From Calocera cornea HHB12733 (Eukaryota; Basidiomycota; Dacrymycetes; Dacrymycetales; Dacrymycetaceae), in contig KV423997.1 in NCBI GenBank assembly GCA_001632435.1, positions 1 through 64,000 of the forward strand: 64,000 nucleotides of DNA, given 5' to 3'. Both the position numbers and the translations under genes were made by a program. The notes beneath the pieces were generated by a model. That model was not told the origin of the DNA. It saw only the letters and a program-made list of their open reading frames with translations, and ran no database searches. Shown piece by piece: positions 1 to 11,970 of this stretch. The first letter of the stretch is position 1. Every line of letters starts with the position of its first letter.

Positions 1-2848
1 CCCCCCCTGCCCTCGCATTCCGAGTGAACCACGACTAATCCCCTCCTCCGCAGTCCGACGTCGCCCGCCTGCGCAAGATCGTCATCAACTCGCTCTACTC
101 GCACCGGGACGTCTTCCTGCGCGAGCTGCTCTCGAACGCGAACGACGCGCTCGAAAAGCTCCGCCTCCTCTCCCTGACCAACAAGGGGCTCCTCCAGGAC
201 GGCGAGCCGATGAACATCACCCTCCAGCTCGTGCCCGACCAGGGCCGCATCGTCATCGCCGACACGGGTGTGGGGATGACGCCCGAGGAGCTGACGCGCA
301 ACCTGGGCACGCTGGCCAAGTCGGGCACGTCTGATTTCCTCTCCCAGGCGGAGAACGCAGGCGCGCAGCAGGCGGGCAACCTCATCGGCCAGTTCGGCCT
401 CGGGTTCTACTCCAGCTTCCTCGTCGCCGACCGCGTCCAGGTCGCTTCCGTCGCTGCGCTGGGTGGGGAACGCCAGGGCGAGGCGGAGCAGTGGGTGTTC
501 AGCTCCGGCGCGGACGACCAGCAGTTCGAGGTCTTCCTCGACCCGCGCGGGCGGACAATGCGCCACGGGACCGAGATCACGCTCTACCTGAGGGAGGATG
601 CGCGGGAGTTTCTGAACCCGAACAGGGTCAGGGATCTGGTGTATGTCCAGCCTCTCTTTTGTCTTGTCTTGTTTTCTTTGGGCGGGATGGAGGCTGATTG
701 ATTGTGGTTGGGGTTGGGCAGGGAGAAACACTCGTCGTTCTCGACCACATACCCGATCTACCTCCAGACATTTGTGACCGAAGAGGTCCCGGACGAAGAC
801 GCCTCCCCACTCGACTCCCCGCCCAAGCACGAACCCGGCACAGACACCGACGCCGACGCCGACGCCGAAGCAGCCATCATCGAGGATCTTCCTGACGACA
901 CCCCCCCGCCCGTCCCCTCCGCGCCTGCGACGAAGAACGTGACGCGCGAGGCGTGGGAGCGGCTGAACGACCAGCCTCCGCTCTGGACGCGGGATGCCAA
1001 GAGCGTGTCCGAGGCCGAGTACACCGAGTTCTACAAGAGCACGTTCCGGGACGCCAACCCGCCGCTCGCGCATGCCCATTTCGCGGGCGACGCGGGCAGC
1101 AGCGTCAGTTTCAAGAGCCTCTTGTTTATCCCCAGCGAGCTGCCCCAGGAGTTTTGGAGCAGCCAGCAGGCAAAGGTCGACGGCGTGAGGCTCATGGTCA
1201 AGCGCGTGTTTATCACCAATGATCTGGGCGAGGACGCGCTGCCTAAGTGGATCAGCTGGCTCCGCGCGATCGTGGATGGTGCGCCGTCCCGTTTGCGAGT
1301 ATGGCCCTGCAGGGTGTGCTGACGGAGTGATACAACAGCGGACGACCTCCCTCTGAACGTCTCGCGCGAGCAGCTCCAGTCAACAAAGTTCCTCGCCCAG
1401 ATCAAGTCAATCCTCATCAAGCGCACCATCGCCCTGCTCACCAAGCTCGCCGCCGCCCCGGCCGCCATCAACGAGGAGACGGGGGAGGAGGAGGGCCAGG
1501 CGGTGTACAGGAAGGTGTGGAAGGCCATTGGCGGGGCGATCAAGCTGGGGGCGATGGAGGGGAGCGCGGGGCAGAAGAATAAGCTCGGGAGCCTGACGCG
1601 GTGGTCGACGAATATGCGCGAGTTTGTCGGGCTCGACGATGTGCGTCTTCCTCTGGCCCATGAGATGAGATGAGATACAGCGTACTGATGCGCGGAAGGG
1701 CAGTACGTGTCCAACCGCAAGAAGGGCCAGAAGCAGATCTTCTACCTCGCCGGTGTGGGCCAGAAGGCAGAGGACCTCGCAAAGTCCGTGTTCATCGAGA
1801 AGCTGCATGCGAGGGGGTACGAAGTGCTCCTCCTCACCGAGCCGATGGACGAGATCCTCCTGAACACGTTCCAGCGCTGGGGGTGCGTTTCCTTCTCTGC
1901 ACTTCGCAGGTTCGGGATAGACACTGATGCATTGGGACAGGGGCATGTCCTTCCAGGACGTCGCTAAGAAGGGCTTGCAGTATGGGGACGAGGACATGGA
2001 CGCAGAGGCGGACAAGGCCGAGCAGGCGGTAGTTGCGGAGCGGTTCGCACCCTTGCTGGGGTGGCTCAAGAAAGAGTATGCGGGGACTGTCATGGATGGT
2101 GAGCTTTTCCTGGTCCTTTGGTATGGCGCAACGGCTGACTGGGTTCAGTCGTCATCTCCAACCGGCTTGTGACGAGCCCGTGCGCGATTGTCGCGGACAA
2201 GTATGGCTACTCGGCGAACATGGAGCGTTTGATGGGTAAGCTCTAAACACAGCATAATATTCGATGATTGCTAATACGTTGACAGCTGCCCAGCAGCGCA
2301 CGGCTAAGGATGCAGCTCAGGACTGGATGAGCGAGTATGCGCGCAAGCAGCGGTCGCTCGAGATCAACCCCAAGTCGCCCCTGATCGAAGGCATGCTGCG
2401 TGTCGTCGAAGGGTTGGACCTGGACGAAGATCTCCCATCCGACGAGAGCGGTGCCTCCGCGCGCGAGATCACACAGGCCGAGTTCGAGCTGAAGGAAGTT
2501 GCCCAGATCCTGCTGGACGGCGCGCTCGTCCGCTCAGGCTTCGAGGTCACAGACCCGAACACGTTCTTCGCCCGCGTGGACACCGTCCTGCGCCGCTCGC
2601 TCGGCGTGTCAGAGACCGCGCAGCCAGAGGTGGACGTCAAGCCTGCCCCGCCGGTGGAGGCGGGCCCGATTTACCCGGATGCTGCCGAGCTGCAGCCCGA
2701 TTTTGACATAGGTGGCATGGGGGGCATGCCGGGCATGGGCATGGGAGGGGAGGACCCATTCCAGCCCGGGGACTTTGACTACGAGCTCCCGAAGCGGCCG
2801 TTCGGGGAGGATGCGGAGCAGATGGTCATGGGCCATGATGAGCTGTAG
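1..2848 (+). CDS. GRP94: ER Hsp90 chaperone (GRP94/endoplasmin), 5' end outside window
   Basis: Hsp90-family ATP-dependent chaperone, probably of the ER lumen. The visible part starts at a 3' splice site (exon from 53). Exons: 53-640, 722-1278, 1339-1640, 1704-1882, 1941-2098, 2159-2235, 2286-2848. The N-terminal ATPase domain shows the motifs [31 protein letters not shown] and [15 protein letters not shown]. An acidic Asp/Ala-rich linker (about 830-900) precedes the middle domain with [13 protein letters not shown]. The C-terminal dimerisation domain is complete. The last residues are GHDEL followed by the stop, so the protein carries the HDEL ER-retrieval signal; this favours GRP94 over cytosolic Hsp90 or mitochondrial TRAP1. 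The start codon and signal peptide lie upstream of the window. The family call is certain; the ER assignment rests on HDEL and the acidic linker. Confidence 0.93.
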
Positions 2849-2970
2849 TGGCTGTAGTCGTTACGGTTAACTTATTGGTTAACTGAATGATAACTTTACT
2901 GAATGCAAAGCGACGCGTGAGACGGCCAGGGTCCATCGGGGCCTGGGCGTCGTCATCAGAAGAACCCCCC

Positions 2971-2982
2971 GATCACGTGATC
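2971..2982. promoter_or_regulatory. Perfect 12-bp palindrome with E-box CACGTG
   Basis: GATCACGTGATC is a perfect inverted repeat centred on CACGTG, a bHLH-type binding site. It lies in the 396-bp gap between the GRP94 stop and the F-box start at 3245. A TATA-like GTATAAG follows near 3148. The rest of the gap (2849-3244) shows nothing else. A regulatory role is inference. Confidence 0.35.
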
Positions 2983-3244
2983 GGTCATCATGACGCGGGC
3001 AATGTGTTGCGGGCGTGCGTTGGCGGTCCACGTTCTATTGGAATTGCGACCATCAGTGGATGAACAGGCTATCTCTCTCTCCCTCTCGACCGCATTGCGA
3101 CTGGTAAGAGCAGCGTCTGGTGCGGTGCAATGATCCAAGCTGATTTAGGTATAAGCAGATCGCTACAAGATCGCTGCCCTGTCGCACCCGGCCGGCACAC
3201 GAATACAGTAACGAGCCACAGATCTCTGCAATCGATTGAAGAAG

Positions 3245-4450
3245 ATGACTCCGAACCTTGCTAGCACTCAGCAGACATTCCACATTCCAACGGACCTCCT
3301 CCTGATGATATTCGAGGAGACGATGGAAGAACCCAGGGAGCTCCTGCTTCGAGCGCCGCACGCAGACTCGACAAGAATGGACGTCGAGGCCGTTTGGAAA
3401 GCATACAGCGGCAGCTTGCTCTCCCTCATTTCCGTCTGTCGGCAATGGCGGGCGGCCGCATTTGCTACGAGCGCGTTGTGGGACACTATACACACACCAG
3501 CGAGAACACGTCAGTGCGAAAAGAGCCGAGACAACACACGAGAATACGTGGCGATGCAGCTGGAGCACTCTGGCAATCGCGAACTGACACTGTTCGAGAG
3601 TGACCTTTCTCTGCACGAGATCGTCGCCGATATCATCGATAATCTGCAGGCCCTCGACCGCGTACGGCAATTGTATCTGTGGAATCATGGTAGCCGTCTA
3701 GGACACCAGCCAGCGGTCCCCCACTACCCGATGCTCGAGAGGCTGTTCGTTGCTGGGCTGAACCAGACTGACCTGGAAGCGATCCTCCCATCCCACCCGA
3801 ACATCAAGCATCTCACCCTCCGCCGGGGCATCGTCTGGGGGTATATGCCCCCTCTCCGGACCGCCGAGCTCTCGCAGCTCGAGAGCCTGACGATCCGCGA
3901 TTTCCCGATGGAGAGCGCGCAAGAGTGGGCACAGAGTCTCTTCGCCCCAAAACTGCATCTGCTGCACCTGCACTCTTCCGAGACCCAGAACTTCCGATGG
4001 CCCCAACAAACCGCCGTTGTTCTGCACGACTTTGCACCGGAAATGTGGTCCAGCATCCGCAAGCTCGTCCTCGGAGATATCGTCGCCGAGTCACATACCG
4101 GCGAGCTCCTCTCAGGGCTAGAGAACCTCGAGGTCCTGGAGTTTGTATACCCTGCCCAGCGCGCTTCGTCCCTCGACGAGAACCTGTGGCACCTCACCCG
4201 CCGGATACGCGGGCCCATGCGAACATCCTCCGTCTGGGTGCCGAAGCTCCAGGTTCTGGCGTTTCACAACACACAGCTCCAGCGGACCGACATCGAGAAG
4301 TTCGCGCAAATTCGGCAGCGCATGTGCAAAGGCACATTCCGAGAAATCCAGCTCTCGAACGTTACCATCGTAGACGGAGAACGTGTATCGGAGAGGCCCG
4401 TGCGTCTGCCCGCAAGTGTGACGATTCAAGAGTTGCAGTCCCCTTGGTGA
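3245..4450 (+). CDS. F-box/LRR-like protein (intact)
   Basis: Single-exon protein of about 401 aa. The first ATG in frame is at 3245 (MTPNLASTQQ); the open frame extends a few codons upstream only through a TTG. The N-terminal F-box reads IPTDLLLMIFEE followed by LISVCRQWRAAAFATSALW, the usual basidiomycete spacing. After it come irregular leucine-rich segments (for example LFVAGLNQTDLEAIL, HLTLRRG, LESLTIRDF). F-box proteins of this type are taken to be substrate adaptors of SCF ubiquitin ligases; the substrate is unknown. It is one of five related copies in the first 15 kb and one of only two without lesions. The C-terminus (LQSPW) matches those of the paralogues (QPPWV, VPPFW). Confidence 0.85.
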   Translation: MTPNLASTQQTFHIPTDLLLMIFEETMEEPRELLLRAPHADSTRMDVEAVWKAYSGSLLSLISVCRQWRAAAFATSALWDTIHTPARTRQCEKSRDNTREYVAMQLEHSGNRELTLFESDLSLHEIVADIIDNLQALDRVRQLYLWNHGSRLGHQPAVPHYPMLERLFVAGLNQTDLEAILPSHPNIKHLTLRRGIVWGYMPPLRTAELSQLESLTIRDFPMESAQEWAQSLFAPKLHLLHLHSSETQNFRWPQQTAVVLHDFAPEMWSSIRKLVLGDIVAESHTGELLSGLENLEVLEFVYPAQRASSLDENLWHLTRRIRGPMRTSSVWVPKLQVLAFHNTQLQRTDIEKFAQIRQRMCKGTFREIQLSNVTIVDGERVSERPVRLPASVTIQELQSPW

Positions 4451-4636
4451 CGGGACGGGCGAGCATGTTGTCAGTGCTGGGCCAAAGTGATCGAGAGACA
4501 ATCTCACTGGCGGAACCATTCTATCGGGAGCACGGCCTCTGGGTGCAGACTGGCACTGCACGCCTTTGCATCGGCCCGCCACTTGCAATGCAACCTCACT
4601 GGCACAAGGCCATGAGCAACTGCTTGCCTTATGTAC

Positions 4637-4643
4637 TATATAA
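4637..4643 (+). promoter_or_regulatory. TATA-box candidate upstream of the 4828 F-box copy
   Basis: TATATAA in the 377-bp gap 4451-4827, about 185 bp before the ATG at 4828. Nothing else in the gap stands out. Confidence 0.3.
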
Positions 4644-4827
4644 GTCGGTTTCTCCCCTCCATCCCTTTGTCTCCAAGCGACTTCGCTTCACAAGATCTCG
4701 CTGCTTAATCCACGAATCCACGTTTGTGAGCAAATGGTCTATTTCCATTCTTCCACGTTGCTGACAATAGAACAGCGAGTGACAGAAGCTGCAATTTTAC
4801 CTTTCCCCACGGTACTTCATCCTAAAC

Positions 4828-5958
4828 ATGGCGCCTCCTATCACACTACGCCTGTCACACTTGCCTGACGAGGTTTTATCAATGATCTTTAAGAGAGCTG
4901 TGCTTTCAGTGGAAGACTTCTTGTTCAGCAGGACTGGGTCAGAATTGGCAAGGGAGGAAGTCGACTGGCACATCAAAGCACTAATACTCCTGTGGAGGAC
5001 ACTCGGCACTCTGATTTCTGTTTGCCACAAGTGACGATTCTTGGCATTGGGGAACAGCACGTTATGGACGACAATACACACACCGTGGCTCTGGAAAGAG
5101 GGAGATTACTTGAGCCTGCCAGTGCTGCAGCAAGCACGGTATCGGTTCAGCCTGCGGCAGCACGTACAGATGCGGCTCGGCAAGAGACACCGCCATCCCA
5201 TCCAGATCTTCGAATACGAGCTCGCCGATCACACCGCTCTCTACCAGTTACTGCTCGCCAACTATGCCTATATGACAGTCACGTGTTTGCATATCTGCAG
5301 TTCGCGAACGCCCTACAGATTAACCCAGGGTATACCACAGCTCGATCTCTCTCTCACGCATTACCCATCTTTGAAGAATCTCAGCTTCGAAGGGTGCAAC
5401 TCGATCGACATTTTCGCACTCCTTGCTGCCCACACCACCATCAAGAGGCTTACGTTGCGACAGTGCAATGACACACGCCTGTTACGACTACGCAGGCCGC
5501 GGGAGTTCCCCGCGCTCCAGAGCCTCACTCTGGTCGATGAATGCTTGGGTCGAATTCTCGACTGGAGTTGCTGCATCAATGCACCCAGACTGCGGATGCT
5601 CAACCTTCAAGCGAAACTGCGATCCAGTCGGTGGCCAGACAAATATGTAGCCATCATCACAGAGATCCACTTGGAGAAGCACGATCAGGTCATGGGACCG
5701 CCGGGCCAACATGTTGTCTTCCGCAATGTGGCCGAGTCAAATTCGTTCGACAGGCTCCTAGGCAGCAACACCCGTGCCTTGGAAATCCTTCACCGTCTGA
5801 CGCATGCTCCCGGCTTGTGCATCACGTATGCTCTGCCATCCAATCTCGCTGCAAACCCGGAGGTGTATGCCCTGGATCTGTCAGAGCTGAAACGGGAGGG
5901 CGGGCCGACCGTCTGGCGCTGCGTGACACCGCTATTTGACCAGGGCTACGTATTGTGA
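4828..5958 (+). pseudogene. F-box/LRR gene inactivated by one nonsense codon
   Basis: ATG at 4828 opens MAPPITLRLSHLPDEVLSM, an F-box. At 5032-5034 a TGA interrupts the frame exactly where the F-box family has its conserved Trp: VCHK-stop-RFLALGNSTLW against VCRQWRAAAFATSALW in the copy at 3245. The same frame then stays open to the stop at 5958, with LRR-like segments. A single TGG-to-TGA change explains everything. The only possible splice rescue would be a 27-nt intron, which is unlikely. Either a very young pseudogene, a null allele, or a readthrough site. Confidence 0.8.
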
Positions 5959-7090
5959 TACATGCATGTATAGCCCGCCTGATGAGTTAATGTTATCAAA
6001 TGTGATGTTGACCACCTCACCCATAACAAGGCGATGCCCAGAATGCTCAAATCACAGAGTACAGTCCCCTGCAAACCTATTGCAAAAACAGCTTCCTCCC
6101 TTTCAAAAATAATTTGGCAGGGTACTGTAGCAATTGTCAATTGTGGAGAGAGCACTAGGCGGCAGAGCATTGTCGTCCAGGTGACTAATGTGGTGGGACA
6201 TATCAGGAGCGCATACATACACATGGTGCCTGTGGTGGGCTGTGAAGATAATCAGGCTGGGAAGTGCCAACCTGAATGAGACAGGTGATGCTAGCCGTAG
6301 GCTGCAGGCACAAAGATAAACAGCAGTCGTCTCGTCAATGTTCGTTTTCTCGATGATGGGCCCCCCTGTGCGAATCCCCCAAGCCCTCCCATGAGGGTTT
6401 GCTACTCGGCAGGGCACCCACGACGATGAGACCGAAGCGCACAAATACATTTAGCATGGAGTATAGAGTGTGGAGGGAGCAAGCAAGAGAGCCTCGCGGG
6501 CCAGGTAACTAGTGTGTAAGTGGATATATCAGGAGAGCATACAAGTGGTGATGATAGGGGTGAAAGTGAGAGGCTAGACGTAGCGAACCGAGTGAAACAG
6601 ATGATGATGATCGCAGCGAGCAGAAAATGAAGGCGGGAAAGGGGAAGCAGAAAACAGGAAACATGTCGTTATTGGGTTGTTGTTATGTTGTTGTTTTCGC
6701 CGCGCCTTTCCTCCAGGGCTGGCTCCGATGCGTCCCTCCAGGCCTCCAATCGGATCAGCACTCGACAACCGTCGGACCCGCATGCCGCGAGCGGTAGCAT
6801 GCGCGCGGGTTGCCGATGTCCGTATGGCGGGCGCGGCGGGCGAGCTTCCTTGAATGTTGTTATTGACGGTGTCATCGTCGTCGTCGTCGTAGTACGATAT
6901 ATGCGCCGTATAGTGTCGGATCCGAGCGCATACATCCCGCCTCCTCCCTTCCTGAAGCCTTCCCCACCTCCCACCTCCCACCGCAATCTTGTGCGCCGCA
7001 CCCAGTCCTCACTCGTCTTCATCATCACATCATCACATCGGCGCAGCAAAAGGGCCGCAGGGCCGCAGGACGGCGCAACGACCGCCAGGG
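5959..7090. other. Intergenic, no supported gene
   Basis: No convincing coding sequence. Two stretches share an imperfect block (ATATCAGGAGnGCATAC near 6198 and near 6526), suggesting an old local duplication. The right part is probably 3' UTR of the minus-strand gene ending at 7091. Confidence 0.4.
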
Positions 7091-7672
7091 TCATGCGCCG
7101 CCCAGCAGCCTCGCCGAGTCCTCGATAAGCCGCTCGATCCGCTTGCAGCTCTCGACGCGCTCCCAGAGCATGCGCTCGTAGTTGCCCAGGAGCTTCTGCA
7201 GCTCCGGGTCCGCGCTCTGGCCCTGAGCGTCGTCTTCGGCCCCTTCGCTGATGCCCAGCCCGACGACAGCGGGGGCGGAGAGGGAGACTTCCTCCGGCTC
7301 GGCCTTGACTAGCACTGTGCCCTGATGATGATGGTGTGGGGGGCCGCGGCCGCGGGTGCGAGGTTTGGGGGTGTACACGACGGGCGGGGAGGGCGGTGGG
7401 GAGGGCGAGGGCGCGAGGGAGAGGCGGGCCGCGGCGGTCCACTCGCGGGCGGAGGTGTAGAAGTCGAGCAGGGGGGAGAGGGTGAGCGGGGGGGAGGACG
7501 CGCCCGAGGGGGGGTTGCTGGGCGGGGAGGCGCTCGCGCTCGCTGCTGCGGGCGGGGAGGGGGAGGCGGGGAAGGGCGAGGGCGAGGGCGGGTGGGTGAG
7601 CGTCGGCAGGGGCGGGAAGGGCGTGGTGGACGTCCAGGAGGCCGGGGCGGAGGGCGAGGCCGCGGACGACAT
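7091..7672 (-). CDS. Small Pro/Ser-rich hypothetical protein
   Basis: About 193 aa, single exon. The ATG at 7672 (MSSAASPSAPASW) is the first true ATG; the open frame upstream only offers TTG. The N-terminal half is low-complexity Pro/Ser/Ala. A short segment LLDFYTSAREWTAAARLSL and the C-terminal helix LLGNYERMLWERVESCKRI look structured and could form a coiled-coil or docking helix. LVKAEPEE fits the SUMOylation consensus psi-K-x-E. I do not recognise a family. GC-rich composition keeps other frames open too, so the gene is likely but not certain. Confidence 0.5.
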   Translation of the reverse strand: MSSAASPSAPASWTSTTPFPPLPTLTHPPSPSPFPASPSPPAAASASASPPSNPPSGASSPPLTLSPLLDFYTSAREWTAAARLSLAPSPSPPPSPPVVYTPKPRTRGRGPPHHHHQGTVLVKAEPEEVSLSAPAVVGLGISEGAEDDAQGQSADPELQKLLGNYERMLWERVESCKRIERLIEDSARLLGGA

Positions 7673-10600
7673 CGTTCGCTGAGGGATGGTGGTGGTTGGA
7701 AGGGGAGAAGGCTGAGGTGGTTCGAGCGGGAGGGGGGAGGGGGGAGGGGACGAGGGAGGGAGGAAGGCCAAGGGATATGGCAGGCGGGTGTCCAAGCTGC
7801 AGAAGAAGCAAGGGGTAGAAATAGCAGCCGCAGCAACGGGGGTTGTTGTGGGGCCTCGAGCGGGTGTGAGAAACGGGGTGGGGAGCAGGCAGGGGGAGGC
7901 GAACCGCGGCGGTTGGACTGCGTTAGTGGCTCTTATGTGATTCTCCCCCGGGGTGCACTAGTCAGATCTAGAGAAGCGAAGCGCGTTTAGAGGCCCCTTA
8001 GCGCCGTCGGCCGGCCGTCGCACGCCCCCGCGGCCGGGCGGCAGTCAATCGTTGTGCGATCAGCATCAGCGGGCCAAGCAAGCGGGGAGGGAGGGTGGCA
8101 AGGGGGTGTGCACCCCCACCAGCACCACGACACGCACCGCACAACAGAACCGCCCCGAAGCAGCGTGCGATCGTGCGGTGCTGATGGCAGCCCGATATGG
8201 CGCACGCCTGGATCGATCGCCTGCCGGTGAAAAGCGTGCGCATGCGGGGGAGCCGGCTGCGTGCCGAGCAGCCCAGCCGTCACGGCGGTCTGGCTGGCGT
8301 GTCCCCTGCCCGTGGCCTGCGCTGGTGACAGGGAGACAGGGTACGGTCTGCCCCTTCCCCGCTGGTGAAACACCCCTAGCCAGCCTCGCTCTACGACGCA
8401 GGCGCACAAGGGCGGGCGGGCACCTGAGAAAGGGACGTGGCGAGAGACAGAGAAAAACAGTCGTCAGGGATGGACATGCAGGATTCATTCCAGGGGTCAA
8501 GGATGAGGATGAGACACGCCCCTGTTCTTGCGTGATGCAGCGTGGTCGGATGGGCCGGGCGGCTGGTCGCGGCGAAGACGGGGGACGGGCGGGGAATGCG
8601 CAACCCCCGGATGGAGTGGGAAAAAGAAGTGAAAGTCGACGACACGAAACGAAACTCCGCAGGCCCTGTGAAAACGGGGCTGCTGCCCGCTGCCCGCCGC
8701 CCGCCGCCCGCTGATGGTGCTGCTGCGCTGCCGTGCCAGAATGATGACGAGTGGGCGCACCAGGGTCCAGGCCTGCCTATTGCGAGGGGAGAAGGGGACG
8801 AAAAGGTGCCGCCGGGCTCGGACCTCGGAGCCCGCCGGGGAGCGCCGCCCTATTGGCCAATCGGCCCCATTGCGCCCGGCTTTCTGATGGCGATGATCAC
8901 GCGCAAGGGCATGGTCGGGATCCTATACGTGTAGCAGCTTGTATGCGACCCTCTTAGAGCACGGTATACAACTTCTCGCAGTCCATTAATAATGCATTGT
9001 CCAGGGTCCCGCTGATTACCACAGGCACAGCTCCGACAACGCGCCCAGCCCATGCACAAAGCCGCACAGTTACGTACCCCGCTGACCACGCGCCCCGCGC
9101 TCGCGTGGACAGGAGGACACCCATATCAAATCCACCCCCGCCGCACGCCGGACATGTCTCACCTTTTCCGAGCTCTTCCAGAAGCGCCGTGCTTACCAAT
9201 AAAGGCAGTTCTGCGGGATTCCTGAAACGATGAGGCGTGCATGTATGCATACCTCTCTGCCGTGTGTAGGTGTTGTACCCGCCGGTGCGCTTCGCCGTTT
9301 TGTTTGCCATGGAGCCGCCTCGGTCCGAGCGCGCTCCACAGTGGCCAAAAGGGTCGCAGCCTCCCCAGACCGCAGCGTACAACAACGAACATTACGTAAC
9401 GTCGCGAACGCTCCGAGACCTGGGCCCGTTCTCGATCACGCCCATGGGCCTGGTGCAGCAACTCGAGCTGCCAGGCCCAAAACAGGCATAAAAGCATGCC
9501 TCCGTCCTGCCCAGCATCGGAGTCCCAAACCCGCGCTTCGCGCAACGGACATGCAGCGCGGCAGAAGCACATACACAGAAGCACGGCGGGATTGAAGCAG
9601 ATGCCAAAACACTTGGCGGAGCGCGGGGAGGACGCACGCGCAATCTCCGCCGGACGGAGCCTGGAGGCTCTGCGGTGGCTTGATCATCCGGACGGGGAGC
9701 GCTGCTGCTTACGCTGTCAATTGCGCCCGCGCTATCGATGGCGCGCGATAGATGCGCGGACGGTATTGCGGAGCCGGCGTCTGTCAGCCGTGAATGCCTG
9801 GGCTTAATAAGCATACTCGCCGCCCCGTCGTCATGCACGACAACAATGGTCGGAGGTAAGTGCCCTGCCCGACCTCCCCGCACGGTGTACAGCCCATGGC
9901 AGCCCACAGGGCCGCTGGGCCGCCGGGAATCGGGTGCGGCCCCTCCGCCTGGCGGGCGGCCACAATCGCCCAAAGCCACCTCAGACTACGTCGGACCCCG
10001 AGCCGGCAGGCGCCTGCCGCCGCCGGAGAAGAGCAACGGGCGGCACTCCCATCAGATGCATCGGGTGGACAGGACAGGGGCCGCGCTTGGAGACCCGGCT
10101 ATGGACCGCGACGCCTGCCGCGGCGGAGAGGGGCAATCACGTGGAAATACATTGCAGGCACTGTACTGTACTGTACTGTACTGTACTGTATTGGGCCGTC
10201 TGGTTTGATTGCGGAGATCGGAGATGGAGATCGGGATGAATGCGACTCGCCTTGCCAGGAATCTGGTCGCTATTGAGTTGGCTCGGAGTCACGCTGGAGC
10301 TGCCGCGGACAATGACAATGCATTTGACGGTACGGGCAAACTCAAGTGCACGGCCATATGATAGAAGTCACTGACAGTTACCGGTCAGGAGGGCCGCCTC
10401 CAATAATAGGACCTATCAGCGACATTCGTGCGCGCTTCATACCGCGATGGCGGAATGAATAGCCGCTCTTACGAGCGTTTCCTGTGGCGTTGACGCTTCA
10501 CCCTGCCTCCTCGCTGAATTTGCGCAAGTGACTTCCGCTGTTGCAGGCAGAACACATGGTTGCTCAAAGATGGCATGATGACAAATGGTATTGCTTCCTA

Positions 10601-10757
10601 AGTAGCACACAACTGTATGGAGGCGGAGGTCATTTTGTGGTCATTTTTGGTGGCCCTTTGTGTGGAGCGGCTGTGAGGAGAATGACCGTGTGAGCTAAAC
10701 TGCCCTGTATTCGAGATCGGTAAGCAGGTCTGGTGGGGCTGTGATATGGACTGACCT
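7673..10757. other. 3.1-kb GC-rich interval without a supported gene
   Basis: Many open frames exist on both strands because stop codons are rare in this GC-rich DNA, but none shows a recognisable domain, consistent codon bias or splice-supported continuation. A CTGTA microsatellite lies at 10161-10190 and a GCC/GCCC-rich patch near 8690-8715. It could hold a long regulatory region or a non-coding RNA; I see no evidence for either. Confidence 0.4.
10161..10190. repeat. (CTGTA)6 pentanucleotide microsatellite
   Basis: Six perfect tandem copies of CTGTA, preceded by CA and followed by TTGGG. Non-coding, within the long gene-free interval. Confidence 0.95.
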
Positions 10758-11970
10758 TTACACCCAAGGAGGCTGCCAGCTCTCGAGAACAACTCCATTG
10801 GGAACCTCGGGCGCATACTCCCACATCATGATGGTATCGGTGATGGTGACGTTGGACAACTGAAGCTTCTTCAGGGACAAAATTCCGAGCTGACTGCGCA
10901 CAGATAGCATTATCTGGAGTTTCGTGCGCCAGGTGCGAGCATTGTGGATGGAGACGACCTGCAGCTTCCGAGGATACTGTGGGTGTCCGATGTCATCTAT
11001 CTTCGACAGGAGGGCTGCAGTGCGGTTGAGGTTGGTCGGCTTGGTGCATCTGAGCTGAAGACACTCGATGTCGGGAAGCAGGAGCAGAAGGATCGCTGCC
11101 TGGCTCTTGACACGCCAGTCGCCAAGCACGAGCTTTTGGACACTGGATGGCATGTGCCACTCGGAGATGTGAGGATGAAAGAACAGGCTCGCCGCCCACC
11201 TCTGCGCGGTATCCGGAGGGAAGCGAGACTCCAGTGCTGCTTGTGTTCTGAGCTCGAGTGTGTGCAGATGTGGTGGTCGAAACACTTGAAGCCACTTGGC
11301 ATGTTCGGTAAGGGTTGCGTCCACGATCGTAAATCGATCAAGCCGGGGAAGAACCATTGTGCCCAGTCCATAACGGTTACTTGCATCGGAATTCCCCTCT
11401 TAATTATGGATGCGACACTGAATGGTGAGGTGCTTAATTTGAGAATAGGAGTGTTTGAGAAGCCAATGAACAGCAACCAGGTCCCAGCACTCCACGTTGA
11501 GCTCTTGGATCGACGGATAAAAGTAGGAAACCATCGGATGGGTGTAGGAACATGGCCTGCCGGCGATATGCAGCTTTGTGGGGCGTTTAAGGAGACCGTT
11601 ATTCCTGAGGAGCCCAACGACAACACTATCTGAAGTGGGACACAAATACAGTGAGCGATCGATTTCCGGAGTGAGCCAGTCGGTTGAGAATGTGTTCTTG
11701 TATGTTCTGCCAGATTTCTGGCTCCCCATTGATGACCCAGAGAGTCAAGATAGTCGTCCAAAGGCTTGAGACGGATATGGCGGCTGTCCTCCATGCTCTG
11801 CAGACAGACCTGAGGCTGACAAGAGTATCCAATAGCTTGCGATGAAGGGTGTTGACAGGCTGTGTGACAGAGGTGGGGCAGGGCAACGAAAGCAGGATGT
11901 CTTCTCCCTGATGAACGGCCTCCTCGAATATCATCAATAGCACTTCGATGGGTAATCTTGAAATAGACAC
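10758..11970 (-). pseudogene. F-box/LRR pseudogene with a frameshift and a stop
   Basis: The frame starting near 11970 (a GTG; no in-frame ATG) encodes an F-box, SRLPIEVLLMIFEEAV and SVCRAWRTAAISVSSLW, and runs into a stop at 11626 just after HSGNRSLTVFV. The homology continues in another frame (PTSDSVVVGLL), which is a one-base frameshift. That frame has an in-frame TAA at about 11400 after LTIQCRIHN, then stays open to the family C-terminus ESWQPPWV at 10758. Two lesions plus the missing ATG make this a pseudogene of the same family as the copies at 3245 and 12452. Confidence 0.8.

Noticed and set aside
8052..9979. Several frames of 120-220 codons on both strands, including 8954-9385 minus with CPACGGGG
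   Set aside because: GC-rich DNA keeps frames open by chance; no domain, no splice-supported extension and overlapping frames on both strands.
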